Shown one piece after another: positions 1 to 7,370 of a stretch of 62,596 nt of DNA (positions within the stretch are counted from its first letter, which is position 1; each line of letters begins with the position of its first letter). A model generated the notes under the pieces. It searched no databases. It was not told the DNA's origin and saw only the letters and a program-made list of their open reading frames with translations. This DNA is from Bacilli bacterium (GTDB lineage Bacteria > Bacillota_I > Bacilli_A > RFN20 > CAG-826), in the NCBI GenBank assembly GCA_017502465.1, contig JAFVUY010000119.1, positions 95,583-158,178 of the forward strand, read 5' to 3'. The translations under genes were made by a program, and so were the position numbers.

Positions 1-576
1 CATAAAGTCCAGAGGATGAATGGACAAACAAAGATTACCTTTCAAATGATTATTCTCAATTACATGAGAATGAGCATTGCGGAATACTTCAAACTCTTCT
101 TCCAGATCCCAATCGCGAGCCAATTTGCCGAGAATTTTCATAATGGAAGCCCCATTTTGAACCTGTACCTTCTTATTATTTACAGGGTTAATGAAATAAA
201 AATTTTCACCCTTATAAGTATTAGAAGAAAGACTACTAGACTGAACGAGACTTCTTAAACCAGAAGAAATCTCATACTCAAAATCAAAAGAACTTACCTT
301 GTCAATAAAGGCAACAATAAAGTCTCTAAAAACTCTCTTATGAAGTTCATTATCCATACGGGTCAGTTTTTCGTGAGAAGTCATATGAATATCAACAGGA
401 CGCTTCAAAATAAAATTGCGACCAAACTTTTCATACAAATTTCGTTTACTATAAGACCAGGCATAAAGAACCTCAGACAAAGGGGCACTATCTACCGTAG
501 CATACTTGCCGACCCAGGTATCAATATAATATTATATTTTTTCCTTGTCCAGTTCAGACAAATCATTAAAAATCAA
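1..576 (-). pseudogene. Hypothetical protein, N-terminal part, with in-frame T A A at codon 15
   Basis: Partial at the left edge. TTG start at 576-574 lies 8 nt after a GAGG Shine-Dalgarno, behind the promoter at 608-636. The first 14 residues (MIFNDLSELDKEKI) run into an in-frame TAA at 534-532. The same frame then stays open to position 1 with convincing protein sequence (YYIDTWVGKYATVDS onward). TAA is a stop everywhere else here, so this is a nonsense mutation, a readthrough site, or two reading units. Family not recognised. Moderately sure that both parts belong to one ancestral gene. Confidence 0.55.
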
Positions 577-607
577 ATCAAATACCTCTTTTTCATTTTA
601 TATAAAT

Positions 608-636
608 ATTATAACATATTTTTTTATAAAAATCAA
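608..636 (-). promoter_or_regulatory. Promoter overlapping the terminator U-tract of the upstream gene
   Basis: TTGATT (636-631), 17-bp spacer, TATAAT (613-608). The -35 box shares bases with the T-run that follows the terminator hairpin at 641-660, so one unit ends transcription and starts the next. Confidence 0.8.
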
Positions 637-660
637 AAAAGCCCTCTGTTTCCAGAAGGC
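633..660 (-). terminator. Intrinsic terminator
   Basis: Hairpin GCCTTCTG-gaaa-CAGAGGGC followed by TTTTTT on the minus strand. It lies directly after the gene at 670-1917. Confidence 0.8.
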
Positions 661-669
661 CGGGGCATT

Positions 670-1917
670 TTACTTATTCATATTCATCATCATAGCCAGA
701 GGCAGGATATCATCAGTTTTATCCTTCATCAGCATATACATCATCAGAGGATTAGACATATCCATCTTGCCGCCGTTCATCATCATCAGCAGCATCATAG
801 GGTCAATGGAATTGCCGTCCATCATAGCCAGCATCCACATATTGCCGAAAGGCTGTTCCGCACAGGGCTTAGTAATATTACCCATGTCAAACAGAGAAAC
901 AATCTTGGTGCAGAAGTCAAAGCCGAAAGGAGAACGAGTAGGCATGATAATCTTTTCTTCGCCCTTTGCGACGTCAACTGCGACAATCTTGCCTTCGTGG
1001 GTGATTTCGCTTACGAACATAGGATAATTATTGTGAATAATAGTATCGCCGACCGCAATATCCTTAATTGCGACAGGAATACGATACATATACTTATTCA
1101 TAGACTGGGAATTCAGAATATCCACATTCATTACGCTGTGACTATTGGCATCATAGGATACCCAAGAGCCTGTGCCATTACGCAGAGCCAGACCATACAT
1201 AGACATAGCAATCTTAGTATTTCCTTCGCAGGAACCAAAATCAAACTTAAACATATTATTCTCCTTTTCTTTAATCTTATCTTTAATATCGTTAACTTCT
1301 TTTCTCAATTCTTCAACATCTTCAATGTTAGCCTTGCGGTCAACTGTCAGTTGAATCCTATCGGCTCTGTCGCAAATGACATCACCTTTAATAGATATCG
1401 TATTTGGAATCCAACTACTGGTTGTAGTTGTATAATAATTACCGTCCATCATTGTACCATCAGTGCTTAAATCATAAGAGCAAATTTTATCTACATTAGA
1501 AATACTGGTAGAACAAGTAGCCAAATTTGCCTCATTCATAAAATTAGTTTTTGTCATATCATCTTTGCTCTTATGCGTGACATATGGATACTCCCAACCA
1601 AAATTAAGAAGAAAATCACAAAAAGATTTATCATTTGGACTAATAACCATATGCCATTTAGATTTATTTTTACTGGAAAAATAATCTTCGGCACTAATTA
1701 CATATCTTCTCCATTCAGAAATACAACCTTTTTCATCAGTATTTCTGATTTTTGGATAATCACTATCATCCACATAAACATAATTGGTATTTTTAATACC
1801 ATTTATCATTGACTTCCAAGTAGAATAATCAATTCTAGTATAATGCTTTCCTTTACACTTTTCATTAAAATCGTCAAGCATTTTTAGAAAATCTTCTCTT
1901 TTATATTTAATAACCAC
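670..1917 (-). CDS. Hypothetical two-part phage protein with an internal translation start
   Basis: About 415 aa. A GTG at 1917 is preferred because the TTG at 1929 touches the AGGAGG. The N-terminal half is aromatic and acidic (VYVDDSDYPK). A short charged coiled coil (EDVEELRKEVNDIKDKIKEK) follows, then a domain beginning MFKFDFGSC and a very methionine-rich tail. An AAAGGAG sits 6 nt before the internal ATG at 1254, so a separate protein of about 194 aa (1254-670) is probably also made. The N-terminus overlaps the stop of the preceding gene. No family recognised. Confidence 0.75.
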   Translation of the reverse strand: MVIKYKREDFLKMLDDFNEKCKGKHYTRIDYSTWKSMINGIKNTNYVYVDDSDYPKIRNTDEKGCISEWRRYVISAEDYFSSKNKSKWHMVISPNDKSFCDFLLNFGWEYPYVTHKSKDDMTKTNFMNEANLATCSTSISNVDKICSYDLSTDGTMMDGNYYTTTTSSWIPNTISIKGDVICDRADRIQLTVDRKANIEDVEELRKEVNDIKDKIKEKENNMFKFDFGSCEGNTKIAMSMYGLALRNGTGSWVSYDANSHSVMNVDILNSQSMNKYMYRIPVAIKDIAVGDTIIHNNYPMFVSEITHEGKIVAVDVAKGEEKIIMPTRSPFGFDFCTKIVSLFDMGNITKPCAEQPFGNMWMLAMMDGNSIDPMMLLMMMNGGKMDMSNPLMMYMLMKDKTDDILPLAMMMNMNK

Positions 1918-2149
1918 GCCTACGAGCAACCTCCTTTTCTATATAATTTATTTCAGAATCTGTAAAAGTGTCAGAATCTATGCGGGCAGCGTTATAAGCC
2001 GCACACTGTGTAGAAAAATCGTTCGGGTCAGCAGACTGCGCCAGCAATTTAATTACCTTTTCAATCTTACCTCTCCTGGTAGGGAGGTCGCCTTCCGATT
2101 CCATGGCATAAAGCCAAAAAGCAGTATTAGTAGTATCCATAAGATTCAT
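1907..2149 (-). CDS. Small hypothetical protein
   Basis: 80 aa from ATG 2149, preceded by GGGAG at suitable spacing. A longer open frame upstream is a shadow of the Cys-rich microprotein gene at 2127-2258, which overlaps this start. Begins MNLMDTTNTAFWLY and ends EKEVARRRGY; the GAAAAGGAGG near its end doubles as the ribosome binding site of the next gene. Function unknown. Confidence 0.7.
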   Translation of the reverse strand: MNLMDTTNTAFWLYAMESEGDLPTRRGKIEKVIKLLAQSADPNDFSTQCAAYNAARIDSDTFTDSEINYIEKEVARRRGY

Positions 2150-2258
2150 ATAACTCCCATTGTTCAAGATAAAGGTTTTCATAACAATCTGGATAAGCCA
2201 TACCCCATGCCATACAGGTTTCACAATCAAAACAAGAACACCAACATCGCTCATCCAT
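2127..2258 (-). CDS. Cysteine-rich microprotein 3 (43 aa)
   Basis: Starts MDERCWCSCFDCETC and ends YESYGYY. The ATG shares bases with the stop of the previous microprotein (TAATG), so translation is probably coupled. It has six cysteines in its first 28 residues in closely spaced pairs, like its two upstream neighbours. This suggests a metal site or a disulfide-linked peptide. Function unknown. Confidence 0.7.
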   Translation of the reverse strand: MDERCWCSCFDCETCMAWGMAYPDCYENLYLEQWELYESYGYY

Positions 2259-2359
2259 TAACAAAGTTCTCCTTTTTCAAAAAGAATATAACATTCTTCA
2301 TAGCAACAACCCATTGCGATACATTCGGCACAAGAAATCATATGGCACCATTCATCCAT
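2258..2359 (-). CDS. Cysteine-rich microprotein 2 (33 aa)
   Basis: Starts MDEWCHMISCAECIAMGCC and ends FEKGELC. Coupled to microprotein 1 by TAATG and to microprotein 3 by TAATG. Seven cysteines plus one histidine in 33 residues. The repeated MDE(R/W)CxxxxC opening shared with microprotein 3 points to duplication. Confidence 0.7.
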   Translation of the reverse strand: MDEWCHMISCAECIAMGCCYEECYILFEKGELC

Positions 2360-2460
2360 TACTTCATATCCTCCATACACTGGGCGGCACACACACCACC
2401 ACATTCTGCATAACGATTACAAAACTGTTGACAATAAGAATAAATGAAAATATCTTCCAT
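2359..2460 (-). CDS. Cysteine-rich microprotein 1 (33 aa)
   Basis: Starts MEDIFIYSYCQQFCNRYAEC and continues GGVCAAQCMEDMK. GGAGATAATT precedes the ATG. Five cysteines spaced CxxxC, C, CxxxC. First of three tandem, translationally coupled Cys-rich genes. Function unknown; a zinc-binding role is inference. Confidence 0.7.
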   Translation of the reverse strand: MEDIFIYSYCQQFCNRYAECGGVCAAQCMEDMK

Positions 2461-2462
2461 AA

Positions 2463-2750
2463 TTATCTCCACATAACACTGTTTTCATTTAGAGGACACA
2501 CATCAGTAATTTCAATTGTCCATACATCGCCATTGGCATAACCATCTTCTTTAAAAGAAATAGAGGCTTCGTTTTCATCTTGCTTAAACAAATATTGAAG
2601 TTTGTTCCATGCCTTAATTAAATCTTTTACGGCTTCTGTCTTACGAATATCGTTTCGGTTATGATATTCATCTTTGGCAGCATAAAGACAATCTCGCAAA
2701 TCATCATCGCTAAGTCTTTTGAAATAATCTTTTATTTTATTGATATCCAT
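2463..2750 (-). CDS. Hypothetical protein
   Basis: 95 aa starting MDINKIKDYFKRLSDDDL. ATG 2750 follows GAAGGTTGG. An N-terminal helical region (DLRDCLYAAKDEYHNRNDIRKTEAV) is followed by a beta-rich C-terminus (DVWTIEITDVCPLNENSV). No family recognised. Lies downstream of three tiny membrane-type genes in the operon that starts at the 3089-3117 promoter. Confidence 0.7.
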   Translation of the reverse strand: MDINKIKDYFKRLSDDDLRDCLYAAKDEYHNRNDIRKTEAVKDLIKAWNKLQYLFKQDENEASISFKEDGYANGDVWTIEITDVCPLNENSVMWR

Positions 2751-2752
2751 AA

Positions 2753-2851
2753 TTACCAACCTTCTCCATCATCATCAATGAAATCAATGTGGGCGAGTGC
2801 CCAGCCAACTACAATTCCAAGCATAAAAGCGAAGAAAACTTCACCATTCAT
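2753..2851 (-). CDS. Small single-pass membrane protein (32 aa)
   Basis: MNGEVFFAFMLGIVVGWALA then an acidic tail (HIDFIDDDGEGW). GGGAG precedes the ATG. One predicted membrane helix at residues 4-20. Function unknown. Confidence 0.6.
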   Translation of the reverse strand: MNGEVFFAFMLGIVVGWALAHIDFIDDDGEGW

Positions 2852-2853
2852 AA

Positions 2854-2958
2854 TTAAAATCTCCCTTCTGTGGTAAGCCAAATATATACTTTGCGGAGGT
2901 CTCTAAAAATAGCACAGAAACCGTAAATAGTACACATTCCAATACACGCTTCAACCAT
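2854..2958 (-). CDS. Small hydrophobic protein (34 aa)
   Basis: MVEACIGMCTIYGFCAIFRD then LRKVYIWLTTEGRF. GGAGG precedes the ATG. Three cysteines within a short hydrophobic segment. Packed between two other tiny open frames that each have their own ribosome binding site. Confidence 0.55.
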   Translation of the reverse strand: MVEACIGMCTIYGFCAIFRDLRKVYIWLTTEGRF

Positions 2959-2963
2959 AAATA

Positions 2964-3059
2964 TCAGCCTCCAAAAATAAATTCAATTATCTTTAAGATA
3001 AGGGCACCAGTGAGCCAACCTGCGATAGAGGCGATACATCGCATAAAATTTTCACTCAT
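2964..3059 (-). CDS. Small single-pass membrane protein (31 aa)
   Basis: MSENFMRCIASIAGWLTGAL then ILKIIEFIFGG. AGGTG lies 7 nt before the ATG. Essentially one membrane helix. First gene after the promoter at 3089-3117. Confidence 0.6.
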   Translation of the reverse strand: MSENFMRCIASIAGWLTGALILKIIEFIFGG

Positions 3060-3088
3060 AAATATCACCTTTTTTATCTTATATAAAT

Positions 3089-3117
3089 ATTATATCATAT
3101 TTTTTTTATAAAATCAA
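3089..3117 (-). promoter_or_regulatory. Promoter fused to upstream terminator
   Basis: TTGATT, 17 bp, TATAAT. The -35 lies inside the T-run of the terminator at 3121-3153. Confidence 0.75.
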
Positions 3118-3120
3118 AAA

Positions 3121-3153
3121 AGCGGAGAAATGACTAAATATCATCTCTCCGCC
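3121..3153 (-). terminator. Intrinsic terminator
   Basis: GGCGGAGAgatg...cattTCTCCGC stem followed by TTTTTTGATTTT on the minus strand. The hairpin contains the stop codon of the gene at 3141-3251. Confidence 0.75.
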
Positions 3154-3251
3154 TTAGAATCGTGTTCACCTAATGCCCAGCAAGTAAGACCGGCTCCCAC
3201 ATATAGAACCAAAATGCCCAGCATATAAACAATAGTTGCTTGTGTAAACAT
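3141..3251 (-). CDS. Small single-pass membrane protein (36 aa)
   Basis: MFTQATIVYMLGILVLYVGA then GLTCWALGEHDSKAER. Strong AAAGGAGG upstream and its own promoter at 3289-3317 (TTGACT, 17 bp, TATAAT). One membrane helix at residues 5-28 with a charged tail. Function unknown. Confidence 0.65.
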   Translation of the reverse strand: MFTQATIVYMLGILVLYVGAGLTCWALGEHDSKAER

Positions 3252-3288
3252 ATACAAAAACCTCCTTTATTATTTAAATTAGAAGTAT

Positions 3289-3317
3289 ATTATACTATAA
3301 AATTTAAATAAAGTCAA
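3289..3317 (-). promoter_or_regulatory. Promoter
   Basis: TTGACT, 17-bp spacer, TATAAT upstream of the 36-aa membrane protein gene. Confidence 0.75.
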
Positions 3318-3353
3318 TTAAAGGAAATTGTATAGAAGTTCTAAATAAAATTT

Positions 3354-3381
3354 AGACAAAGGAATATGAATTCCTTTGTCT
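3354..3381 (-). terminator. Terminator of the 5.5-3.4 kb operon
   Basis: Perfect stem AGACAAAGGAAT/ATTCCTTTGTCT followed by an A/T-rich run. It lies just after the stop of the 242-aa gene. Confidence 0.7.
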
Positions 3382-3386
3382 AAAAA

Positions 3387-4115
3387 TTACAAAATAGTAC
3401 AACGAGTCAACACATTCTGCTTGCGATTACGGTAGACCTTATGTTCCTTGATAGTGCCCTTAAAATGATATTCCTTGTCATCTTCCAGTCTCTTGGAACT
3501 GGTAGTCCAGGTATATTCATTGCCGAGGTCATCGCGGAAACAATGGAGCCAACTGGTTCCATAATTAGAATCCAAAACATATACAGCATAGAGGTATGCG
3601 TATAGTTCAAGGCGTTCGCCAATTTCACCTACGAATTCACCATCACCAGGATCATAGATGAGAGAATCTACAATTCTTTTAACTTCATCTTCACCCTTCA
3701 ACGCAGTGCCATCCGCATTGCTGACATCTTCCCATCTCAACTGGATAGGTTCCAGTTCATAGGGATATTCTGCGGGCATAGGTTCATCACTGATAAAATA
3801 CCAGCCCCAGTATCTTGCGAACCGGGCGGTAGAACGCCGAAACCATTCCAGATAATTATATGTATCGCCCTTAAAGATGGTAATATAACCTTCCTTAAAA
3901 CCGAGAACTTCTTTGAGCGGGCGAATTACCTGGGTAGGAGGTTCGGTTGAGCGGGTTTCCGCAGGATACAACTTTGCGTATTCCTTATCGGTATACCAAC
4001 GCACCTGCTTGGAGGCTCCGGACTTGGTCCGCACCTTTACATACTGCCTACCCTTATCAAGGGTATAAGGTTCACACAGGATTTCTAAACCCTGATAACT
4101 TTTAGCTACCGGCAT
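3387..4115 (-). CDS. Hypothetical phage protein, possible OB-fold-like C-terminus
   Basis: 242 aa, starting MPVAKSYQGLEILCEPYTL after AGGAGG. A basic N-terminal strand region (KGRQYVKVRTKSGASKQVRW) is followed by a middle with DTYNYLEWFRRSTARF and GWYFISDEPMP. The C-terminus (WTTSSKRLEDDKEYHFKGTI then KEHKVYRNRKQNVLTRC) has the pattern of small nucleic-acid-binding beta barrels, which is inference. Last gene of the operon starting at 5587-5615; overlaps the previous gene by one base. Confidence 0.75.
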   Translation of the reverse strand: MPVAKSYQGLEILCEPYTLDKGRQYVKVRTKSGASKQVRWYTDKEYAKLYPAETRSTEPPTQVIRPLKEVLGFKEGYITIFKGDTYNYLEWFRRSTARFARYWGWYFISDEPMPAEYPYELEPIQLRWEDVSNADGTALKGEDEVKRIVDSLIYDPGDGEFVGEIGERLELYAYLYAVYVLDSNYGTSWLHCFRDDLGNEYTWTTSSKRLEDDKEYHFKGTIKEHKVYRNRKQNVLTRCTIL

Positions 4116-4417
4116 TACATTACCTCCTTTTCAACCAAGATATAATTATTATAGTGATAGCGAGAGACGCCATCAAAGACTCCACAGATAGAGTCATTAA
4201 GATCTTCTTTCCAAGTTTTTTCACTGTGCCGGACTTCATTAATCCAAGGCAAATCCACATGGAATTCATAGAACCAAGACTCATAAGAATCTTCTTCTAC
4301 CAGAGCCAGAATCATTTCTTCGGCATCAGCACGGTCCGCAAACAGCATAGCCTCAGCGCAAATTTCCTCACAAGAACTTTCAACAGTAGGAATTACCATA
4401 TAAATTTTATTCATCAT
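4115..4417 (-). CDS. Hypothetical acidic protein
   Basis: 100 aa beginning MMNKIYMVIPTVESSCEEIC. Strongly acidic, with EEMILALVEEDSYESWFYEF. Overlaps the neighbouring gene start by 11 nt, as in a coupled operon. No family recognised. Confidence 0.7.
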   Translation of the reverse strand: MMNKIYMVIPTVESSCEEICAEAMLFADRADAEEMILALVEEDSYESWFYEFHVDLPWINEVRHSEKTWKEDLNDSICGVFDGVSRYHYNNYILVEKEVM

Positions 4418-4616
4418 TTTTCAGCACCTCCGCAGTAATTCGGTAGAGAAATTCTTTTGCTTCTTTTGGATAATTTTCCAGAACTTTGTGCCAAGTGGCT
4501 TCAAGTTCCCATAAAGCCATCTCTTTTTCAAATTGCTCTGTAAGATACAGATTGGCTTTATCTGTTACATAGTTTACAACGGCTTCCATATTTTCTTCGG
4601 TAATATATCTCTCCAT
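4407..4616 (-). CDS. Hypothetical helical protein
   Basis: 69 aa, MERYITEENMEAVVNYVTDK onward; predicted nearly all helix with charged heptads. GGAGG precedes the ATG. Function unknown. Confidence 0.7.
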   Translation of the reverse strand: MERYITEENMEAVVNYVTDKANLYLTEQFEKEMALWELEATWHKVLENYPKEAKEFLYRITAEVLKNDE

Positions 4617-4626
4617 AGAAGCCTCC

Positions 4627-4875
4627 TTAATCGTAGCGAATAATTACGGAATCATATTGGGGGAAGATATCATTCAAATAACCAAGGACGAGGAAGAATT
4701 CTACGTACTCGGGGTCATCATCGCATATAGCGTAAGAGGTGGGGTCCAGATAAATTTCAGTATAATCATCCATCAAACCAAAAACATCATTGATATTGAT
4801 TTCTACATCATACTGGGTAAAAATCGCTTCACGCAATTCAGATTCGTTAATCATGGGAATCAAAATATAGTTCAT
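4627..4875 (-). CDS. Hypothetical acidic protein
   Basis: 82 aa from ATG 4875 (MNYILIPMINESELREAI), with AAAGGA 9 nt upstream. The upstream TTG start is less likely. Acidic C-terminal half rich in Tyr and Asp (YLDPTSYAICDDDPEYVEFF). Confidence 0.65.
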   Translation of the reverse strand: MNYILIPMINESELREAIFTQYDVEININDVFGLMDDYTEIYLDPTSYAICDDDPEYVEFFLVLGYLNDIFPQYDSVIIRYD

Positions 4876-4891
4876 AATATCAATTCCTTTC

Positions 4892-5104
4892 TCAATCATA
4901 AAGATTGATTTTTTTAATTAGTTTAAAATCATACACATCAGTTCTGGAATTCCATCGTTTAGCACTTTCTTCAATGAAAGCAACTTCAAAAATAATATCT
5001 CCATTGAGATGAATTGCTTCAATCTCAATAATCTGCCGAACAGGATTATTTTTATGATAACAGAATTCCGCAATCCATTTTTCAAAAAGTTTAGGTTTCA
5101 TCAT
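4892..5104 (-). CDS. Hypothetical protein
   Basis: 70 aa, MMKPKLFEKWIAEFCYHKNN onward. Overlaps the end of the upstream gene by 14 nt. Alternating hydrophobic and charged residues suggest a beta sheet. No family recognised. Confidence 0.65.
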   Translation of the reverse strand: MMKPKLFEKWIAEFCYHKNNPVRQIIEIEAIHLNGDIIFEVAFIEESAKRWNSRTDVYDFKLIKKINLYD

Positions 5105-5240
5105 TGAATTCCTTCCCCTTTTCGTAAAGAATATTTACGGCGGAATCAATCAACTCAACCTCATTATCTTCAAAAAATCCCATGTTAGAAGCCATATCCA
5201 AAAATCCAACAACAGTAGCCAATGCTTCATTATAAGTCAT
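5091..5240 (-). CDS. Hypothetical protein
   Basis: 49 aa from ATG 5240 (MTYNEALATVVGFLDMASNM), with GGTGG just upstream. A longer frame to 5294 would overlap the preceding gene deeply and is rejected. Two short helices predicted. Confidence 0.6.
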   Translation of the reverse strand: MTYNEALATVVGFLDMASNMGFFEDNEVELIDSAVNILYEKGKEFNDET

Positions 5241-5241
5241 A

Positions 5242-5553
5242 TTACCACCACTTTCTATTCGCAGAGTTCCAAAACAATTCAAAACAATCTTCAAAGGAAA
5301 GACCTTCGGGGAAGTTAATCAAACCACCCAGCATATCAAACATCATATCAACAGTTTCTTCATCAAACGGCCCCAGAGGTTCGTGTTCCTCCCAGCCATC
5401 AACAATGGCAAACATCTTTACTTCTATTGGTTCAAGATGGGGTTCCGCAAGATAATTGATAATGTCGCGATAGCCGTGGTAGCGATTACCAACTTCGGTT
5501 ACAAAAACAGGCTGATGATTATCATCGTCCAAACCCAAAATTCTATAACTCAT
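5242..5553 (-). CDS. Hypothetical acidic protein
   Basis: 103 aa from ATG 5553 (MSYRILGLDDDNHQPVF); an ATG 6 nt upstream is also possible. First gene after the promoter at 5587-5615. Ends NSANRKWW. No family recognised. Confidence 0.7.
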   Translation of the reverse strand: MSYRILGLDDDNHQPVFVTEVGNRYHGYRDIINYLAEPHLEPIEVKMFAIVDGWEEHEPLGPFDEETVDMMFDMLGGLINFPEGLSFEDCFELFWNSANRKWW

Positions 5554-5586
5554 AAACATCAATTCCTTTCTTTACCTTACATATAT

Positions 5587-5615
5587 ATTATATCATATTT
5601 TTATAAAAAAATCAA
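5587..5615 (-). promoter_or_regulatory. Operon promoter fused to upstream terminator
   Basis: TTGATT, 17 bp, TATAAT. The -35 sits in the U-tract of the hairpin at 5618-5639. Drives seven genes down to 3387. Confidence 0.8.
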
Positions 5616-5617
5616 AA

Positions 5618-5639
5618 AACCCCTTATAAACAAGGGGTT
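5618..5639 (-). terminator. Intrinsic terminator
   Basis: AACCCCTT-gtttat-AAGGGGTT followed by TTTTGATTTTTTT on the minus strand, at the end of the gene at 5649-5849. Confidence 0.8.
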
Positions 5640-5648
5640 ATTATTTAT

Positions 5649-5849
5649 TTATTTAAAATATTTTCCTTCTTGTTCCCACCAAAGAGCCATTAAAATAAGA
5701 GCGGACATAGGAATAAGACTCAGCCAAGGGAAAAAGGGTTTTGGGGCTTCAATAATAAGCCAAATGGTACTAACGACACAGCCTGCGGCACAGGCAATCT
5801 GAATAAAATACTTAATAAAGTACATCAAAAAACTAATAAAACGTCTCAT
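5649..5849 (-). CDS. Two-pass membrane protein
   Basis: 66 aa from ATG 5849 (MRRFISFLMYFIKYFIQIAC). Two hydrophobic segments at residues 10-34 and 41-58, then a charged tail (WWEQEGKYFK). A longer frame reaching 6044 is a shadow of the upstream gene. Could be holin-like in topology, but nothing specific supports that. Confidence 0.65.
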   Translation of the reverse strand: MRRFISFLMYFIKYFIQIACAAGCVVSTIWLIIEAPKPFFPWLSLIPMSALILMALWWEQEGKYFK

Positions 5850-5850
5850 T

Positions 5851-6126
5851 TTATTCATCCCAATTTTCGTATTCGTATTCTTCTTTGGTAATTTCTTCCC
5901 AGTCATATCCAGCACTGGAATAGAAAACTTCTTCCCATTCTTCTTCGGACTCATAACCTTCTCGCTCATAGTCCATTGAGCCATACCAGTCGTCCGCATT
6001 CTCCTGGGCCTTGTCGCAAGCCCATCTGTCAATTTCAAGGTCATCGGTTTCGTCGGGAAATGCCTTATAATAGTCCTGATCCTGGCCGACGAAATATGTG
6101 GTAGTAACTGCTCTAATATATCTCAT
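5851..6126 (-). CDS. Acidic hypothetical protein, paralog of 6710-7003
   Basis: 91 aa, MRYIRAVTTTYFVGQDQDYY onward. Very acidic. The segment GYESEEEWEEVFYSSAGYDW, then EEITKEEYEY, aligns with FESKEAWDEYYREGSGVEIT, then EISKEIYED, of the gene at 6710-7003, indicating duplication within the operon. DNA mimicry is possible from the charge but unproven. Confidence 0.7.
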   Translation of the reverse strand: MRYIRAVTTTYFVGQDQDYYKAFPDETDDLEIDRWACDKAQENADDWYGSMDYEREGYESEEEWEEVFYSSAGYDWEEITKEEYEYENWDE

Positions 6127-6127
6127 T

Positions 6128-6460
6128 TTATCTCACCTGACAAATAATGTATTCTTGAATAGTGCGGTTGGGGTCGTAGGGCAGGTCGGGGAAGAGAGTC
6201 TCAAATGCTTCAATGAGTTTGCGGACTTCGCTCATAGAAACATACAGGCTGGTATCTCTCTGGATAATAGAACCTGCGTCGGCACATTGAAGTTCAATGC
6301 CGAAAACTACTTCGGGGTCGCTCTCATAATAACTGGTACGATGAATATATTCATCTACGATTTCATTATATCTTTCGTGGTCTTCCTTACAATATTTTTC
6401 AACTTCCATGCTGGTCAGATAATAACCAACAACGGTTTTCGCACAATACTCTACACTCAT
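6128..6460 (-). CDS. Hypothetical protein
   Basis: 110 aa from ATG 6460 (MSVEYCAKTVVGYYLTSMEV), with AAAGGAG upstream. Acidic middle with several tyrosines. No family recognised. Confidence 0.65.
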   Translation of the reverse strand: MSVEYCAKTVVGYYLTSMEVEKYCKEDHERYNEIVDEYIHRTSYYESDPEVVFGIELQCADAGSIIQRDTSLYVSMSEVRKLIEAFETLFPDLPYDPNRTIQEYIICQVR

Positions 6461-6729
6461 TCTACATCTTCTCCTTTTACATAATACATACATTCCCAGT
6501 CCATCTCACGGAGTCTTCCTTCATGGTCAGTCCAACAAAGGACAAAAACGCTACCCTCGTTGTCTCGCCAAGGAATATTTACAAGACGATATTGAAATTT
6601 ATCATCATATAACATAATACTGTTAAGGATGCTACAAACCTTTTCAGTAAATTCATAAGTCAAATATTCAGTACCGGGGATTTCATAACCCTCGGACAAT
6701 TCATAAAGATTACTCCACAGGTCTTTCAT
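6457..6729 (-). CDS. Hypothetical protein
   Basis: 90 aa, MKDLWSNLYELSEGYEIPGT onward. ATGA-type overlap with the downstream gene and 20-nt overlap with the upstream one. Tryptophan-rich C-terminal half. Function unknown. Confidence 0.65.
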   Translation of the reverse strand: MKDLWSNLYELSEGYEIPGTEYLTYEFTEKVCSILNSIMLYDDKFQYRLVNIPWRDNEGSVFVLCWTDHEGRLREMDWECMYYVKGEDVE

Positions 6730-7003
6730 ATTTTACACCTCTTGTATTATCTTCATAGATTTCTTTACTAATTTCAGTAATTTCTACTCCTGAGCCTTCG
6801 CGATAATATTCGTCCCAGGCTTCTTTACTCTCAAAACCATAATCTTCCCAGTCGCTATAATCCATATAACTATCAACGCAATCGTTGATTAAAGCATCTG
6901 CTTTACCAGAAAGATACAGTTCTTCTTCATCTTCGGCAATTTCAAAAGAGGTTAATTCCTCACCACAATAAGGAGTATAAGCGGTTAGCATAAAATATTT
7001 CAT
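6710..7003 (-). CDS. Acidic hypothetical protein, paralog of 5851-6126
   Basis: 97 aa, MKYFMLTAYTPYCGEELTSF onward. Shares its C-terminal acidic motif with the gene two positions downstream. Net charge strongly negative. GAGGAG lies before the ATG. Confidence 0.7.
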   Translation of the reverse strand: MKYFMLTAYTPYCGEELTSFEIAEDEEELYLSGKADALINDCVDSYMDYSDWEDYGFESKEAWDEYYREGSGVEITEISKEIYEDNTRGVKYERPVE

Positions 7004-7019
7004 AGTTTAACTCCTCTTC

Positions 7020-7301
7020 TTACCAAGAGCAATAAACCAGAATTTCATCTTTATATCCACGTTTGCGCATAGTCTCAATAAAAGTAATAGTATTGCGCAG
7101 GCGATTAACATAATCTTCCGCTTCATGATTTACTGCCCATTCATAGTCATCGCGCAAATCTTCAAGATAATCTTCATCAAGATTTACAGGTACATAAGAA
7201 TTATTTTGAACATAATAACCGAATTGAGTATTTTGCCATTCAAAATCAAAATCTTCATTGATTTCATCACAAAAAATATAGTTAATAGAAAAAACTCTCA
7301 T
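7020..7301 (-). CDS. Hypothetical acidic protein
   Basis: 93 aa, MRVFSINYIFCDEINEDFDF onward, ending KDEILVYCSW. First gene after the promoter at 7338-7366. No family recognised. Confidence 0.65.
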   Translation of the reverse strand: MRVFSINYIFCDEINEDFDFEWQNTQFGYYVQNNSYVPVNLDEDYLEDLRDDYEWAVNHEAEDYVNRLRNTITFIETMRKRGYKDEILVYCSW

Positions 7302-7337
7302 ATTTATATCAATTCCCTTTCTTTACCTTATATAAAT

Positions 7338-7366
7338 ATTATAACATATTTTTATAAAAAAATCAA
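7338..7366 (-). promoter_or_regulatory. Operon promoter fused to upstream terminator
   Basis: TTGATT, 17 bp, TATAAT, with the -35 in the U-tract of the hairpin at 7371-7388. Drives 7301 to 5649. Confidence 0.8.
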
Positions 7367-7370
7367 AAAA

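Noticed and set aside
340..1470. 376-aa plus-strand open frame
   Set aside because: His/Ile-rich shadow of the minus-strand gene at 670-1917 and of the left-edge gene; no ribosome binding site and implausible composition.
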